DNA of 64,000 bases, from assembly GCF_003261635.1 (NCBI RefSeq), contig NZ_QFXK01000091.1, positions 1-64,000 of the forward strand. The letters are read 5' to 3'. A program made the position numbers and the translations under genes. The stretch comes from Kribbella monticola. Its GTDB lineage: Bacteria; Actinomycetota; Actinomycetes; Propionibacteriales; Kribbellaceae. Below the pieces are notes generated by a model. It ran no database searches. It saw nothing but the letters and a program-made list of their open reading frames with translations, and had not been told where the DNA came from. Positions 15,769 to 24,046 of this stretch are shown here, piece by piece. Numbering within the stretch: position 1 is the first letter of the stretch; every line of letters begins with the position of its first letter.

Positions 15769-16358
15769 AGGCAGCTCGTAGTACCGGACGCCGAGTTCGC
15801 GGCGGCTGGCTCAGGGTTGCACGTGATCTTCTGAGCGATCTCCAGCACGCGCTCTAGTGAAAGCGGTGCGTCGTGCGTTGCATCCTTCGGCTTCTGCGCT
15901 GCGCTGTCGACGGTGACACTGATCCCATCCGAACGATCCAGCCGAACCGAGTAGCCATGGCCGGTGCCACCGAAGACGGTGAAGGCGTGCAGGTAGGCGG
16001 TCGACCCGTTCGGGAGCCGGCGCACCTCGGTACATGGAGTCGATCCGGTTGCGCCGTCGCACACGGGCGACACGTGTCCCCGGCGACCGACGACGACGTC
16101 CACCGTCACTTGGTTCGCCTGGGCCGGCCACCGCCAGTCCGATCCGGCATGGACCGTGCCGTCGTCGGGACCACCGACCTCCTCCATGTCGAAGAGCCGG
16201 CCGCCCGGTGTCTGCGCCAATTCGGGGATCAGAGTCACGACCTGGGCTCTGAGCGCCTTGGACTTCTTCGTCGGTGAGAACGTGCCCTTGTCTCCTGAGT
16301 TCAGAGGTTTACCCCCTGCCGGTCGCTGGGACACCACCGTGGCGTCGGACGCTGTCAC
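15666..16358 (-). pseudogene. Hypothetical protein remnant, truncated at both ends
   Basis: The frame encodes a plausible soluble domain between about 15770 and 16350 ('ALRAQVVTLIPELAQTPGGRLFDMEEVG', 'GSDWRWPAQANQVTVDVVV', two cysteines in 'VCDGATGSTPC', 'GYSVRLDRSDG', 'LERVLEIAQKITC'). The last 30 residues are antisense to the serine hydrolase and look random. The first possible start is GTG 16358, just after the point where one would expect a membrane anchor; upstream the frame closes within 60 bp. I read it as a fragment of an extracytoplasmic protein. Function unknown. Confidence 0.5.
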
Positions 16359-16407
16359 TGTCGGCGTTCCCCTGGATGCAGGGCATCTGAAAGGCCGCTC
16401 GGCGTTA

Positions 16408-16639
16408 CGACGCTTTCAGCGTGCGACGCGGGAGCTCGTGTCGGCCGTGCGTCCACGGCGTCTTGAGGAACTGGAGCTGCGGGCGAAACGCATTTCAGCG
16501 CGCGACGCAGGAGCGCGCTGCCACGCAACCGGGCTGCTTCGGGATCGGGCTGTGGCGCAACCGGGCTGCCACGTAACCGGGCTGCCACGTAACCGGGCTG
16601 CGGCGCAACGCATTTGAGCGGGCGACGTAGGAGCCCGCG
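16408..16639. repeat. Three-copy ~30-bp interspersed repeat
   Basis: A motif close to CGCnTTTCAGCGnGCGACG followed by a GGAGC block occurs at about 16408-16438, 16487-16518 and 16607-16639. The 334-bp gap 16359-16692 holds no credible gene. It contains these copies, the 16-bp array and a purine-rich tail (16640-16690). Confidence 0.6.
16517..16612. repeat. 16-bp tandem repeat, six units
   Basis: Six units of exactly 16 bp run from 16517: consensus GCTGCCACGTAACCGG. Units at 16565 and 16581 are identical. The first and third are near matches, and the second (16533) and sixth are diverged. The array sits between copies 2 and 3 of the 30-bp repeat. It is too short-period and spacer-free to be CRISPR. 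Confidence 0.85.
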
Positions 16640-16692
16640 ACCCGGAGCGGAGGGAGCGACGGAGGAGCGAACGGGGGCGACCGCGCGGGGGA

Positions 16693-17325
16693 TTAGTTTA
16701 TCTCGACCGACTCGGCTGGTTTGAGGGCGACGTACGGTTTGTTGCCTTGGGTACCTATCCAGCGTTCGCCCATGGTGAGGCCGATCTCGCTGAGGAGGGC
16801 GTCGTGGATGCCGATGGTCTGCTGGGCGGCGACCTCGCGGACGTAGCTGATTGCGTTCGGCAACGAGAACCACGGGCCCGAGATCGGGACGAGGTTGGTG
16901 TGGACTTCGCGGTCGGGCTTGGTGAAGGAGTCGCCCGGGTGGTAGACCGCGTCGTCGATCAAGTAGCCCACGTTCTGGCACGGAACACCCAGCTCCGGCA
17001 GGATGATCGCGTGGTCGTTGCCGTAGGCACTGATCTGGAATCCGGCCGCCTCGAAGGATTCGCCGCCCTTGACGACGGCGATCCGGTCGGCCACGTCGCC
17101 GCCGTCCTTGGTCAGCTCCGCGGCGACACCGGCGTTCGTCCAGATCGGCACATCCGACGCCCGCACGCGATCAGCGTCGAGGTGGTCGAAGTGCTCGTGC
17201 GTGACCAGGATCGCGTCGATGCCCTCGAACGCCTCGTCCTCGGCCCAGATCCCCGGATCGACGAGCAACTCCTTGCCGTCCTTGGACAGCCGGACACAGG
17301 CGTGCTTGTACTTCGTGAGCTTCAT
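16693..17325 (-). CDS. MBL-fold metallo-hydrolase (UlaG-like)
   Basis: A 210-residue metallo-beta-lactamase-fold hydrolase. The metal motif HEHFDHLD is at residues 43-50, and further ligands fit H104 in 'GNDHAII' and the D in 'YHPGDSFT'. The small size and the 'KYKHACVRLSKDGKELLVDPG' opening resemble the UlaG-like branch. The gene starts 3 bp after the menF stop, so it is co-transcribed with isochorismate synthase. A role in the menaquinone pathway is possible but unproven. Confidence 0.82.
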   Translation of the reverse strand: MKLTKYKHACVRLSKDGKELLVDPGIWAEDEAFEGIDAILVTHEHFDHLDADRVRASDVPIWTNAGVAAELTKDGGDVADRIAVVKGGESFEAAGFQISAYGNDHAIILPELGVPCQNVGYLIDDAVYHPGDSFTKPDREVHTNLVPISGPWFSLPNAISYVREVAAQQTIGIHDALLSEIGLTMGERWIGTQGNKPYVALKPAESVEIN

Positions 17326-17328
17326 GAG

Positions 17329-18600
17329 TCAGTCCCCTAGGGCGTCGCGCATCGGAACAAGCTTGGCGATCGTCTCGGCGAGTTCGGCCTCCGGATCGGA
17401 ACCGGCGACGATGCCGGCGCCGGCGAAGATCCGCATCCGGGTCGGGTCGGCCGGGTCTGCCTGGCCGCAGCGCAGGGCGATGCACCACTCACCGTCGCCG
17501 CCGGCGTCCATCCACCCGACCGGCCCGGAGAACCGCCCACGCGACATCCCCTCGATCTCGCCGATCAGGTCACGCGCGGTGTCGGTCGGCGTACCGCAGA
17601 TCGCGGCCGACGGGTGCAGAGCAGCCGCAAGCCCAAGCGCTGACGCCCCATTGGCCGCAACCCCGGCAACGTCGGACGCGAGATGCATCACATTCGGCAG
17701 GTGCAGCACGAACGGGGTCTCCGGCACGTTCATCGACTTGCAGTGTGGCTTCAAGGCGTCGGCGACCGACCGTACGGCGTACTCGTGCTCCTCCAGATCC
17801 TTGCTTGATCGGGCCAGCGACGCGGCCAGCGCGAGGTCGTGCGCGTCGTCGCCCGTACGCCGGATCGTGCCGGCCAGGACGCGCGAGGTGATCAGACCCT
17901 TCTCGCGCCGGACCAGCAACTCGGGAGTCGCGCCGATCAGACCGTCGACGGAGAACGTCCAGCAGTTCGGGTACGCCGCGGCGAGGCGGCGCAACGGCCA
18001 GCGCAGGTCGATCGGCTTCTCGGCGAGCGCGATCAGGTCGCGAGCCAGCACCACCTTGTCGAGCGCGCCGGTGGTGATCCGGCTCACCGCGTCGGCGACG
18101 ATCCCGGACCATTCGGCACCGGATCGCGAGCCGTCGGCGAAGGCGACGAGGCCGACCGGATCCGGCTCGTGCGTGGTCAGCGAAGGCGCAGCGGCCAGTG
18201 AGCTGGCCGGTGAGATCGTGGTCACCCACGTGGTGCCGCCGCGGCGGCCGACGATCACCTCGGGGACGACGAGTTCGCTCGGATCGTCGTCGGTGAAGCC
18301 GAACGAACCGAAGCAGAGCAGGCCGGAACCCGGTACGCCGACCTCGTCGCGGATCACCGCGTGGCCGACGAGTTCCTGCCACCAGGACTGGGCCTGCACG
18401 AATCGGTTGCTACCGGCAACGTCCAGTCGCGCGGCCACGCCCCAGCCGACGTGACCGTCGCCGCGGCGTACCCAGGCCAGGCCGCCCTCGTCGGGCAGAT
18501 GGTCCATCAGCCGGTCCGCGACGCCGTCGGCCGGCTGACTGCGGACCACCAGCTGTGGTGCCGGGAGACGGCCGGGTGGAACCGGGTCAGACAAACTCAC
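17329..18600 (-). CDS. menF: Isochorismate synthase
   Basis: A 423-residue chorismate-binding enzyme that converts chorismate to isochorismate, the entry step of menaquinone synthesis. Family signatures include 'KVVLARDLIA', 'SPELLVRREKG'-type 'TPELLVRREKGLITSRVLAGTIRR', 'HLASDVAG', 'LHPSAAICGTPTDTA' and the C-terminal 'RIFAGAGIVAGSDPEAELAETIAK'. It starts with GTG 18600. Salicylate synthase or EntC-type function is the alternative, but no siderophore genes are nearby and menG diverges from it. Confidence 0.9.
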   Translation of the reverse strand: MSLSDPVPPGRLPAPQLVVRSQPADGVADRLMDHLPDEGGLAWVRRGDGHVGWGVAARLDVAGSNRFVQAQSWWQELVGHAVIRDEVGVPGSGLLCFGSFGFTDDDPSELVVPEVIVGRRGGTTWVTTISPASSLAAAPSLTTHEPDPVGLVAFADGSRSGAEWSGIVADAVSRITTGALDKVVLARDLIALAEKPIDLRWPLRRLAAAYPNCWTFSVDGLIGATPELLVRREKGLITSRVLAGTIRRTGDDAHDLALAASLARSSKDLEEHEYAVRSVADALKPHCKSMNVPETPFVLHLPNVMHLASDVAGVAANGASALGLAAALHPSAAICGTPTDTARDLIGEIEGMSRGRFSGPVGWMDAGGDGEWCIALRCGQADPADPTRMRIFAGAGIVAGSDPEAELAETIAKLVPMRDALGD

Positions 18601-18670
18601 GGCAACACTCCTCGCTCGCGCTCCGGCCCCGGGTCGCGACGGCCGGCCGACTCATCAGTGATGCACTCAC

Positions 18671-18688
18671 GGCATGCAAGCGTATGCC
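18671..18688. promoter_or_regulatory. Near-palindrome in the menF/menG divergent gap
   Basis: GGCATGCAAGCGTATGCC is an inverted repeat with 7-bp arms (one G/T mismatch) and a 4-base centre, in the middle of the 142-bp gap between the divergent menF and menG. It could be an operator acting on both genes. No regulator can be assigned. Confidence 0.35.
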
Positions 18689-18742
18689 TCCCTTGTGTCC
18701 AGCGAATTTCGACGCCTGTCCCGGCCGTGATCAACTAGACAA

Positions 18743-19471
18743 GTGAACCGCGCAGATCTCACGAAACAACCGCAGGCCGTGGCCGCGATGTTCGACAACG
18801 TGGCCGAGGGCTACGACCGGACGAACGCGGTGGCCACGATGGGGCTGGAGAAGCTGTACTGGCGGCCGCAGGCGCTGGCGGAGATCGCGCCGCGGAAGGG
18901 GATGAAGATCCTCGACCTGGCGGCCGGTACCGGCGCCTCCAGCGTGCGGCTGCGCGAGGCGGGCGCCGAGGTGGTGTCCTGCGACTTCTCGGTCGGGATG
19001 CTCCGGGTCGGCAAGCGCCGGTACCCCGAGCTCGACCTGGTCGCGGGTGACGCGCTGCGGCTGCCGTTCGCGGACGAGACCTTCGACGTGGTGACGATCT
19101 CCTGGGCGCTCCGGAACGTGAACGACGTCACGGTCGCGCTCAAGGAGATGCTGCGGGTGACGAAGCCGGGCGGCCGGCTCGTCGTGCTGGAGAACTCGCA
19201 CCCGACCTGGAAGCCGTTCCGGGTGGCCTACCTGGAGTACATGATGCGCGCGGTCCCGGTGGTCGCGAAGGCGGTCTCCACCAACCCCGACGCGTACGTC
19301 TACCTGGCCGAGTCCGTGCGCGCCTGGCCTGGTCAGGCGCCGCTGGCCACTACGATCGAGGCCGCCGGCTGGACCCACGTCCAGTGGCGAAACCTGACCG
19401 GCGGCCTGATCGCCATCCACCGCGCCGTGAAGCCGCTGGGGCAGACCAGCTGGGCCACTGGTCCGTACTAG
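18743..19471 (+). CDS. menG: Demethylmenaquinone methyltransferase
   Basis: A 242-residue class I SAM methyltransferase of the UbiE/MenG family, which methylates demethylmenaquinone in the last common step. The SAM-binding motif ILDLAAGTGASS is at residues 56-67; 'VSCDFSVGMLRVGKRR', 'LPFADETFDVVTISWALRNVNDV' and 'EMLRVTKPGGRLVVLE' follow the UbiE pattern. The GTG start at 18743 has no clear Shine-Dalgarno. The gene is monocistronic or reads on to menJ after a 164-bp gap. Confidence 0.93.
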   Translation: MNRADLTKQPQAVAAMFDNVAEGYDRTNAVATMGLEKLYWRPQALAEIAPRKGMKILDLAAGTGASSVRLREAGAEVVSCDFSVGMLRVGKRRYPELDLVAGDALRLPFADETFDVVTISWALRNVNDVTVALKEMLRVTKPGGRLVVLENSHPTWKPFRVAYLEYMMRAVPVVAKAVSTNPDAYVYLAESVRAWPGQAPLATTIEAAGWTHVQWRNLTGGLIAIHRAVKPLGQTSWATGPY

Positions 19472-19539
19472 CAGGCAGGCTGAATTACGCAACGAGGGAT
19501 GCGCGTAAATCGACGGTGGGTAAGGGATTCCGGGCCGGT

Positions 19540-19603
19540 TTCGTGTCGGAGTCAGGCAGTCCTAGACTGTCGGATGACCAGGCCTCGTGAATCCCTTCAC
19601 GAG
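19540..19603 (+). promoter_or_regulatory. menJ promoter with Rex-like operator
   Basis: A -10 box TAGACT (19563-19568) with a weak -35 TTCGTG (19540-19545, 17-bp spacing) precedes a perfect 8-bp inverted repeat CTCGTGAA-N4-TTCACGAG (19584-19603). The core GTGAA-N4-TTCAC equals the core of the actinobacterial Rex operator (TGTGAA-N4-TTCACA), with one symmetric substitution. Placed at about +9 to +28, it would let an NADH-sensing Rex repressor block menJ. The match is direct; the regulator is inferred. Confidence 0.55.
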
Positions 19604-19635
19604 TGAGCAGCCCCCAACTTCCAGGCCGGGATGAG

Positions 19636-20946
19636 ATGAGTCAGAGCACGTCGCCACGGCAGGCCGAGACCGCGGATGTGATCGTCGTCGGTGCCGGGCC
19701 GGCCGGCTCGTCGGCCGCCTACCATCTGGCCAACGCCGGGCTGGACGTCCTGCTGCTGGAGAAGACCGCGTTCCCGCGCGAGAAGGTCTGCGGTGACGGG
19801 CTCACGCCGCGCGGCACCAAGCAGCTGATCAACATGGGCATCGACATCTCGCCCGAGGCCGGCTGGATCCAGAACTACGGCCTGCGGATCCGCGGCGCGG
19901 GTCACACCCTGCAGCTGGACTGGCCCGATCTGGCCAGCCACCCGAACTACGGGCTGACCCGCAACCGGATGGACTTCGACGACCTGCTCGCCCGTCAGGC
20001 GGTCAAGGCCGGCGCCCGGCTGCGCGAGCGGACCAACGTCGTCGGCCCGGTGCTGGACGACAAGGGCTTCATCGTCGGCGTCAAGGCCAAGCCGGTGGAC
20101 GACAACGGCCGGCGTGACGGCGACGACATCGAGTTCCGGGCGCCGCTGGTGATGGCCGCCGACGGCAACTCGTCGCGACTCAGCGTCTCGATGGGCCTGC
20201 ACAAGCGTGACGACCGGCCGATGGGTGTCGCCGTCCGGACCTACTTCACCAGCCCGCGGCACGACGACGACTACCTCGAGTCCTGGCTGGAGCTGTGGGC
20301 GGACGACCCGGAGCACCCGGGCCAGCGGCAACTGCTGCCGGGCTACGGCTGGATCTTCGGGATGGGCGACGGCACGGTCAACGTCGGCCTCGGCATCCTG
20401 AACACCTCGGACGCCTTTGGCAAGGTGGACTACTCGGACCTGCTCAAGCAGTGGCTGAAGAACACGCCGGAGGAATGGCAGTTCCGCGACGAGTTCCAGA
20501 CCATCCCGATCCGCGGCGCCGCGCTGCCGATGGGCTTCAACCGGCAGCCGCACTACACCCGCGGCCTGATGCTGCTGGGTGACGCGGGCGGCATGGTCAA
20601 CCCGTTCAACGGCGAAGGCATCCCGTACGCGATGGAGTCCGGGTCGTTCGCCGCCGAGGTCGCCGCCCAGGCGCTGCACCGGCAGCCGAGCCAGCGCGAG
20701 CGCGCGCTGTCGGCGTACCCGAAGGCGCTCAAGCAGGAGTACGGCGGCTACTACACACTCGGCCGGGTCTTCGTGAAGCTGATCGGAAATCCGGAGGTGA
20801 TGCGGCTGTGCACGAAGTACGGTCTGCCGCGCACCACCTTGATGAAGTTCACCCTGAAACTCCTGGCCAACCTCACCGATCCGCGCGACGGCGACGTGAT
20901 GGACAAGATCATCAACGGGCTGACGAAGGTCGCGCCCGCCGCCTGA
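19636..20946 (+). CDS. menJ: Menaquinone reductase, geranylgeranyl reductase family (MenJ-like)
   Basis: A 436-residue flavoprotein. The FAD-binding GAGPAGSS is at residues 19-26, 'REKVCGDGLTPRG' is the family's substrate-site signature, and the second FAD motif is 'LLGDAGGMVNPFNGEGIPYAMESG'. Mycobacterial MenJ saturates one isoprene unit of menaquinone. The position between menG and nuo supports this over a chlorophyll/lipid geranylgeranyl reductase. ATG 19636 is preferred; an in-frame GTG at 19603 sits at the end of the operator. Confidence 0.85.
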   Translation: MSQSTSPRQAETADVIVVGAGPAGSSAAYHLANAGLDVLLLEKTAFPREKVCGDGLTPRGTKQLINMGIDISPEAGWIQNYGLRIRGAGHTLQLDWPDLASHPNYGLTRNRMDFDDLLARQAVKAGARLRERTNVVGPVLDDKGFIVGVKAKPVDDNGRRDGDDIEFRAPLVMAADGNSSRLSVSMGLHKRDDRPMGVAVRTYFTSPRHDDDYLESWLELWADDPEHPGQRQLLPGYGWIFGMGDGTVNVGLGILNTSDAFGKVDYSDLLKQWLKNTPEEWQFRDEFQTIPIRGAALPMGFNRQPHYTRGLMLLGDAGGMVNPFNGEGIPYAMESGSFAAEVAAQALHRQPSQRERALSAYPKALKQEYGGYYTLGRVFVKLIGNPEVMRLCTKYGLPRTTLMKFTLKLLANLTDPRDGDVMDKIINGLTKVAPAA

Positions 20947-20961
20947 AAGCGGTGGGGCGAG

Positions 20962-21022
20962 TGACGTGAGCCACAGCGTTACTGATAACACAGTGCAGGC
21001 GAAACAACCACGCAGTACGTGG
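20962..21022 (+). promoter_or_regulatory. nuo operon promoter region with inverted repeat
   Basis: In the 132-bp gap before nuoA, TGACGT (20962-20967), a 16-bp spacer and GATAAC (20984-20989) make a plausible promoter. Downstream, CCACG-N5-CGTGG (21008-21022) is a perfect 5-bp-arm inverted repeat that could be an operator or leader hairpin. Assignment is tentative. Confidence 0.4.
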
Positions 21023-21078
21023 CAGCAGCAGGTCCATAGCCGGCAGTACGGACGCAAGTAAGGAGGGAGCAGCAGCCG

Positions 21079-21438
21079 ATGCACCCTTACGTACCGATCC
21101 TGATTCTCGGGATCCTCGCGACGATCTTCGTGGCGGGCACCCTGGTGACGAGCTTCCTCGTCGGCCCGAAGCGCTACAACCGGGCCAAGCTCGACTCCTA
21201 CGAGTGCGGGATCGAACCGACCCCGCAGCCGGTCGGTGGCGGGCGGTTCCCGGTGAAGTACTACATCACCGCGATGCTCTTCATCGTGTTCGACATCGAG
21301 ATCATCTTTCTCTACCCGTGGGCGGTGGCCTTCGACCAGATGGCGCTGTTCGGGTTGGTCGAGATGGTCATCTTCATCGCAACCGTCTTCGTCGCGTACG
21401 CCTACGTCTGGCGCCGCGGCGGGCTTGAATGGGACTGA
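21079..21438 (+). CDS. nuoA: NADH-quinone oxidoreductase subunit A
   Basis: A 119-residue, three-helix membrane subunit of respiratory complex I. The loop 'KLDSYECGIEPTPQPVGGGRFPVKYY' after helix 1 and 'FDIEIIFLYPWA' in helix 2 are the family's conserved quinone-site elements. It is the first gene of the fourteen-gene nuo operon, with an AGGAGGGAGC stretch just upstream. It starts at ATG 21079 and ends 3 bp before nuoB. Confidence 0.97.
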   Translation: MHPYVPILILGILATIFVAGTLVTSFLVGPKRYNRAKLDSYECGIEPTPQPVGGGRFPVKYYITAMLFIVFDIEIIFLYPWAVAFDQMALFGLVEMVIFIATVFVAYAYVWRRGGLEWD

Positions 21439-21441
21439 CCA

Positions 21442-21996
21442 ATGGGTGTTGAGGAACAGCTTCCGGCCGGCGTACTGCTGACGACCATCGAGGGTCTGTC
21501 GGGATACATGCGCAAGGCATCGTTGTGGCCGGCAACCTTCGGGCTGGCCTGCTGCGCGATCGAGATGATGACCACGGGCGCGCCCCGCTACGACGCGGCC
21601 CGGTTCGGCATGGAGGTCTTCCGGGCCTCGCCGCGCCAGGCCGACCTGATGATCGTGGCCGGCCGGGTGAGCCAGAAGATGGCCCCGGTACTGCGCCAGA
21701 TCTACGACCAGATGCCGAACCCGAAGTGGGTGCTGGCGATGGGCGTCTGCGCGTCGTCCGGCGGCATGTTCAACAACTACGCCATCGTGCAGGGCGTGGA
21801 CCACGTCGTACCGGTCGACATGTACCTGCCCGGCTGCCCGCCGCGGCCGGAGATGCTGCTGGACGCGTTCCTGAAGCTGCACGACGACATCCAGCACGGG
21901 AAGCTCGGCGCCAACAAGAAGGCGCTGCAGTCCGAGCAGGAGACCGCGGCGCTGACCGCCGCGCCGACCCTGGAGATGAAGGGGCTGCTCCGGTGA
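21442..21996 (+). CDS. nuoB: NADH-quinone oxidoreductase subunit B
   Basis: A 184-residue peripheral-arm subunit that carries the terminal [4Fe-4S] cluster N2, which passes electrons to the quinone. The tandem cysteines in 'GLACCAIEMM', the cysteine in 'MGVCASSGGMF' and the one in 'LPGCPPRPE' supply the four ligands. The C-terminal ~25 residues are a variable extension. Its TGA overlaps the nuoC GTG start. Confidence 0.97.
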   Translation: MGVEEQLPAGVLLTTIEGLSGYMRKASLWPATFGLACCAIEMMTTGAPRYDAARFGMEVFRASPRQADLMIVAGRVSQKMAPVLRQIYDQMPNPKWVLAMGVCASSGGMFNNYAIVQGVDHVVPVDMYLPGCPPRPEMLLDAFLKLHDDIQHGKLGANKKALQSEQETAALTAAPTLEMKGLLR

Positions 21997-22700
21997 GCGA
22001 CCACCAACCAGAGAACCTGCCGGCGACGACGGCGGCCGGCGACGCTCAGACGCCGGCAGCCGAGGTGGTCGACCAGCGCGAGGGCATGTTCGGCGTCCGC
22101 GGTACCGGTGACACCTCCGGCTTCGGCCGGCTGCGTCGCCAGGTCGCGCTGCCGGGCGGATCGGCCAAGCCGTACGGCGGCTGGTTCGACGGCGCCACCG
22201 AGCGGCTCGAAGGGCTCGTCGGCGACGACGCGATCGAGAAGGTCGTGGTCGACCGCGGCGAGCTCACCCTGCACGTCGCCCGCGAGCGGCTGGTCGAGGT
22301 CGCCCAGCACCTGCGCGACGACGAGGCGCTGCGGTTCGAGTTCTGCTCCGGCGTCAACGGCGTGCACTACCCGAACGAGACCGGCCGCGAACTGCACGCG
22401 GTCTACCACCTGTTCTCGATCACCCACAACCGGCGGATCCGGCTGGAGGTGTCGGTGTCCGAGGCGGACCCGCACATCCCGTCGGTGGTCTCGGTCTACC
22501 CGGCCAACGACTGGCACGAGCGGGAGACCTGGGACTTCTTCGGCATCATCTTCGACGGGCACCCGGCACTGACCCGGATCCAGATGCCCGACGACTGGCC
22601 GGGGCACCCGCAGCGCAAGGACTACCCGCTCGGCGGCATCGACGTCGAGTACAAGGGCGCCGTCATCCCGCCGCCCGACACGCGGAGGTCTTACAACTGA
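21993..22700 (+). CDS. nuoC: NADH-quinone oxidoreductase subunit C
   Basis: A 235-residue peripheral-arm subunit (30-kDa type). The signature 'ERETWDFFGIIFDGHPALTRIQMPDDWPGHPQRKDYPL' lies near residues 165-205. The first ~65 residues are a low-complexity actinobacterial extension not found in the short enterobacterial form. GTG 21993 overlaps the nuoB stop (GTGA) and the TGA shares its A with the nuoD ATG. Confidence 0.95.
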   Translation: MSDHQPENLPATTAAGDAQTPAAEVVDQREGMFGVRGTGDTSGFGRLRRQVALPGGSAKPYGGWFDGATERLEGLVGDDAIEKVVVDRGELTLHVARERLVEVAQHLRDDEALRFEFCSGVNGVHYPNETGRELHAVYHLFSITHNRRIRLEVSVSEADPHIPSVVSVYPANDWHERETWDFFGIIFDGHPALTRIQMPDDWPGHPQRKDYPLGGIDVEYKGAVIPPPDTRRSYN

Positions 22701-24046
22701 TGACCGATACACACACCGCCGACCCGTACGCGCAGGGTCGCGACACCACCGAGGGCAAGGTCTTCACCGTCACCGGGCAGGACTGGGACTCGGTCGTGTC
22801 CGGCCTCGGCGACGAGCCCGAAGAGCGCATCGTCGTCAACATGGGCCCGCAGCACCCGTCCACGCACGGCGTACTCCGGCTCATTCTCGAGATCGAGGGC
22901 GAGACGGTGACCGAGGCCCGCTGCGGCATCGGTTACCTGCACACCGGGATCGAGAAGAACATGGAGTTCCGGTCCTGGACCCAGGGCGTCACGTTCGTCA
23001 CCCGGATGGACTACCTGTCGCCGTTCTACAACGAGACGGCGTACTGCCTCGCGGTCGAGCGGCTGCTCGGCATCGAGGACCAGATCCCGGAGAAGGCGAA
23101 CGTGATGCGGGTGCTCCTGATGGAGCTGAACCGCATCTCGAGCCACCTGGTCTGCATCGCCACCGGTGGGATGGAGATCGGCGCGCTGACCGTGATGACG
23201 ATCGGTTTCCGCGAGCGCGAGATGACGCTGGACCTGTTCGAGCTGATCACCGGTCTGCGGATGAACCACGCGTTCATCCGGCCGGGCGGCGTCGCCCAGG
23301 ACCTGCCGGCCGGTGCGCTGGACAAGATCCGGGAGTACATCACCTGGATGAACAAGCACCTGCCGGAGTACGCCGAACTCTGCAACGCGAACCCGATCTT
23401 CAAGGCCCGCCTGCAGGACGTCGGCTACCTCGACCTGACCGGGTGCATGGCGCTCGGCATCTCCGGCCCGCCGCTGCGCGCGACGGGGTACGGCCTGGAC
23501 CTGCGCAAGACCCAGCCGTACTGCGGTTACGAGACCTACGACTTCGACGTACCGACCTGGGACACCGCCGACTCGTACGGGCGCTTCCGGGTCCGGCTGC
23601 AGGAGATGCACGAGTCGCTGAAGATCGTCGAGCAGTGTGCCGACCGCCTGGCCAAGATGGAGGGCGAGCCGGTGATGGTGGCCGACAAGAAGATCGGCTG
23701 GCCGAGCCAGCTGGCCGTCGGCAACGACGGGATGGGCAACTCGCTCGACCACATCAAGCACATCATGGGCGAGTCGATGGAAGCGTTGATCCATCACTTC
23801 AAGCTGGTCACCGAGGGCTTCCGGGTACCGGCCGGCCAGGCCTACGTAGCGATCGAGTCGCCGCGCGGCGAGCTCGGCTGCCACCTGGTCTCCGACGGCG
23901 GCACCAAGCCGTACCGGGCGCACTTCCGTGACCCGTCCTTCTGCAACCTGCAGGCGATGCCGATCCTGTGTGAGGGTTCACAGGTCGCCGACGTGATCGT
24001 CGCCGTCGCCAGCCTTGACCCGGTGATGGGTGGAGTGGACCGCTAA
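22700..24046 (+). CDS. nuoD: NADH-quinone oxidoreductase subunit D
   Basis: A 448-residue 49-kDa-type subunit that forms the quinone-binding pocket with NuoB. Conserved parts include 'NMGPQHPSTHGVLRL', 'GYLHTGIEKNME', 'RMDYLSPFYNE', and the C-terminal 'FRDPSFCNLQAM ... DVIVAVASLDPVMGGVDR'. C and D are separate genes, unlike the fused E. coli NuoCD. ATG 22700 overlaps the nuoC stop by one base; nuoE follows immediately. Confidence 0.97.
   Translation: MTDTHTADPYAQGRDTTEGKVFTVTGQDWDSVVSGLGDEPEERIVVNMGPQHPSTHGVLRLILEIEGETVTEARCGIGYLHTGIEKNMEFRSWTQGVTFVTRMDYLSPFYNETAYCLAVERLLGIEDQIPEKANVMRVLLMELNRISSHLVCIATGGMEIGALTVMTIGFREREMTLDLFELITGLRMNHAFIRPGGVAQDLPAGALDKIREYITWMNKHLPEYAELCNANPIFKARLQDVGYLDLTGCMALGISGPPLRATGYGLDLRKTQPYCGYETYDFDVPTWDTADSYGRFRVRLQEMHESLKIVEQCADRLAKMEGEPVMVADKKIGWPSQLAVGNDGMGNSLDHIKHIMGESMEALIHHFKLVTEGFRVPAGQAYVAIESPRGELGCHLVSDGGTKPYRAHFRDPSFCNLQAMPILCEGSQVADVIVAVASLDPVMGGVDR

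Noticed and set aside
16517..16612. CRISPR-like array
   Set aside because: The units are 16 bp with no spacers and no cas genes are nearby; it is a plain tandem repeat.
19597..21897. 766-codon minus-strand open frame across menJ, nuoA and nuoB
   Set aside because: It runs antisense through three well-supported genes and has no recognisable domain or RBS.
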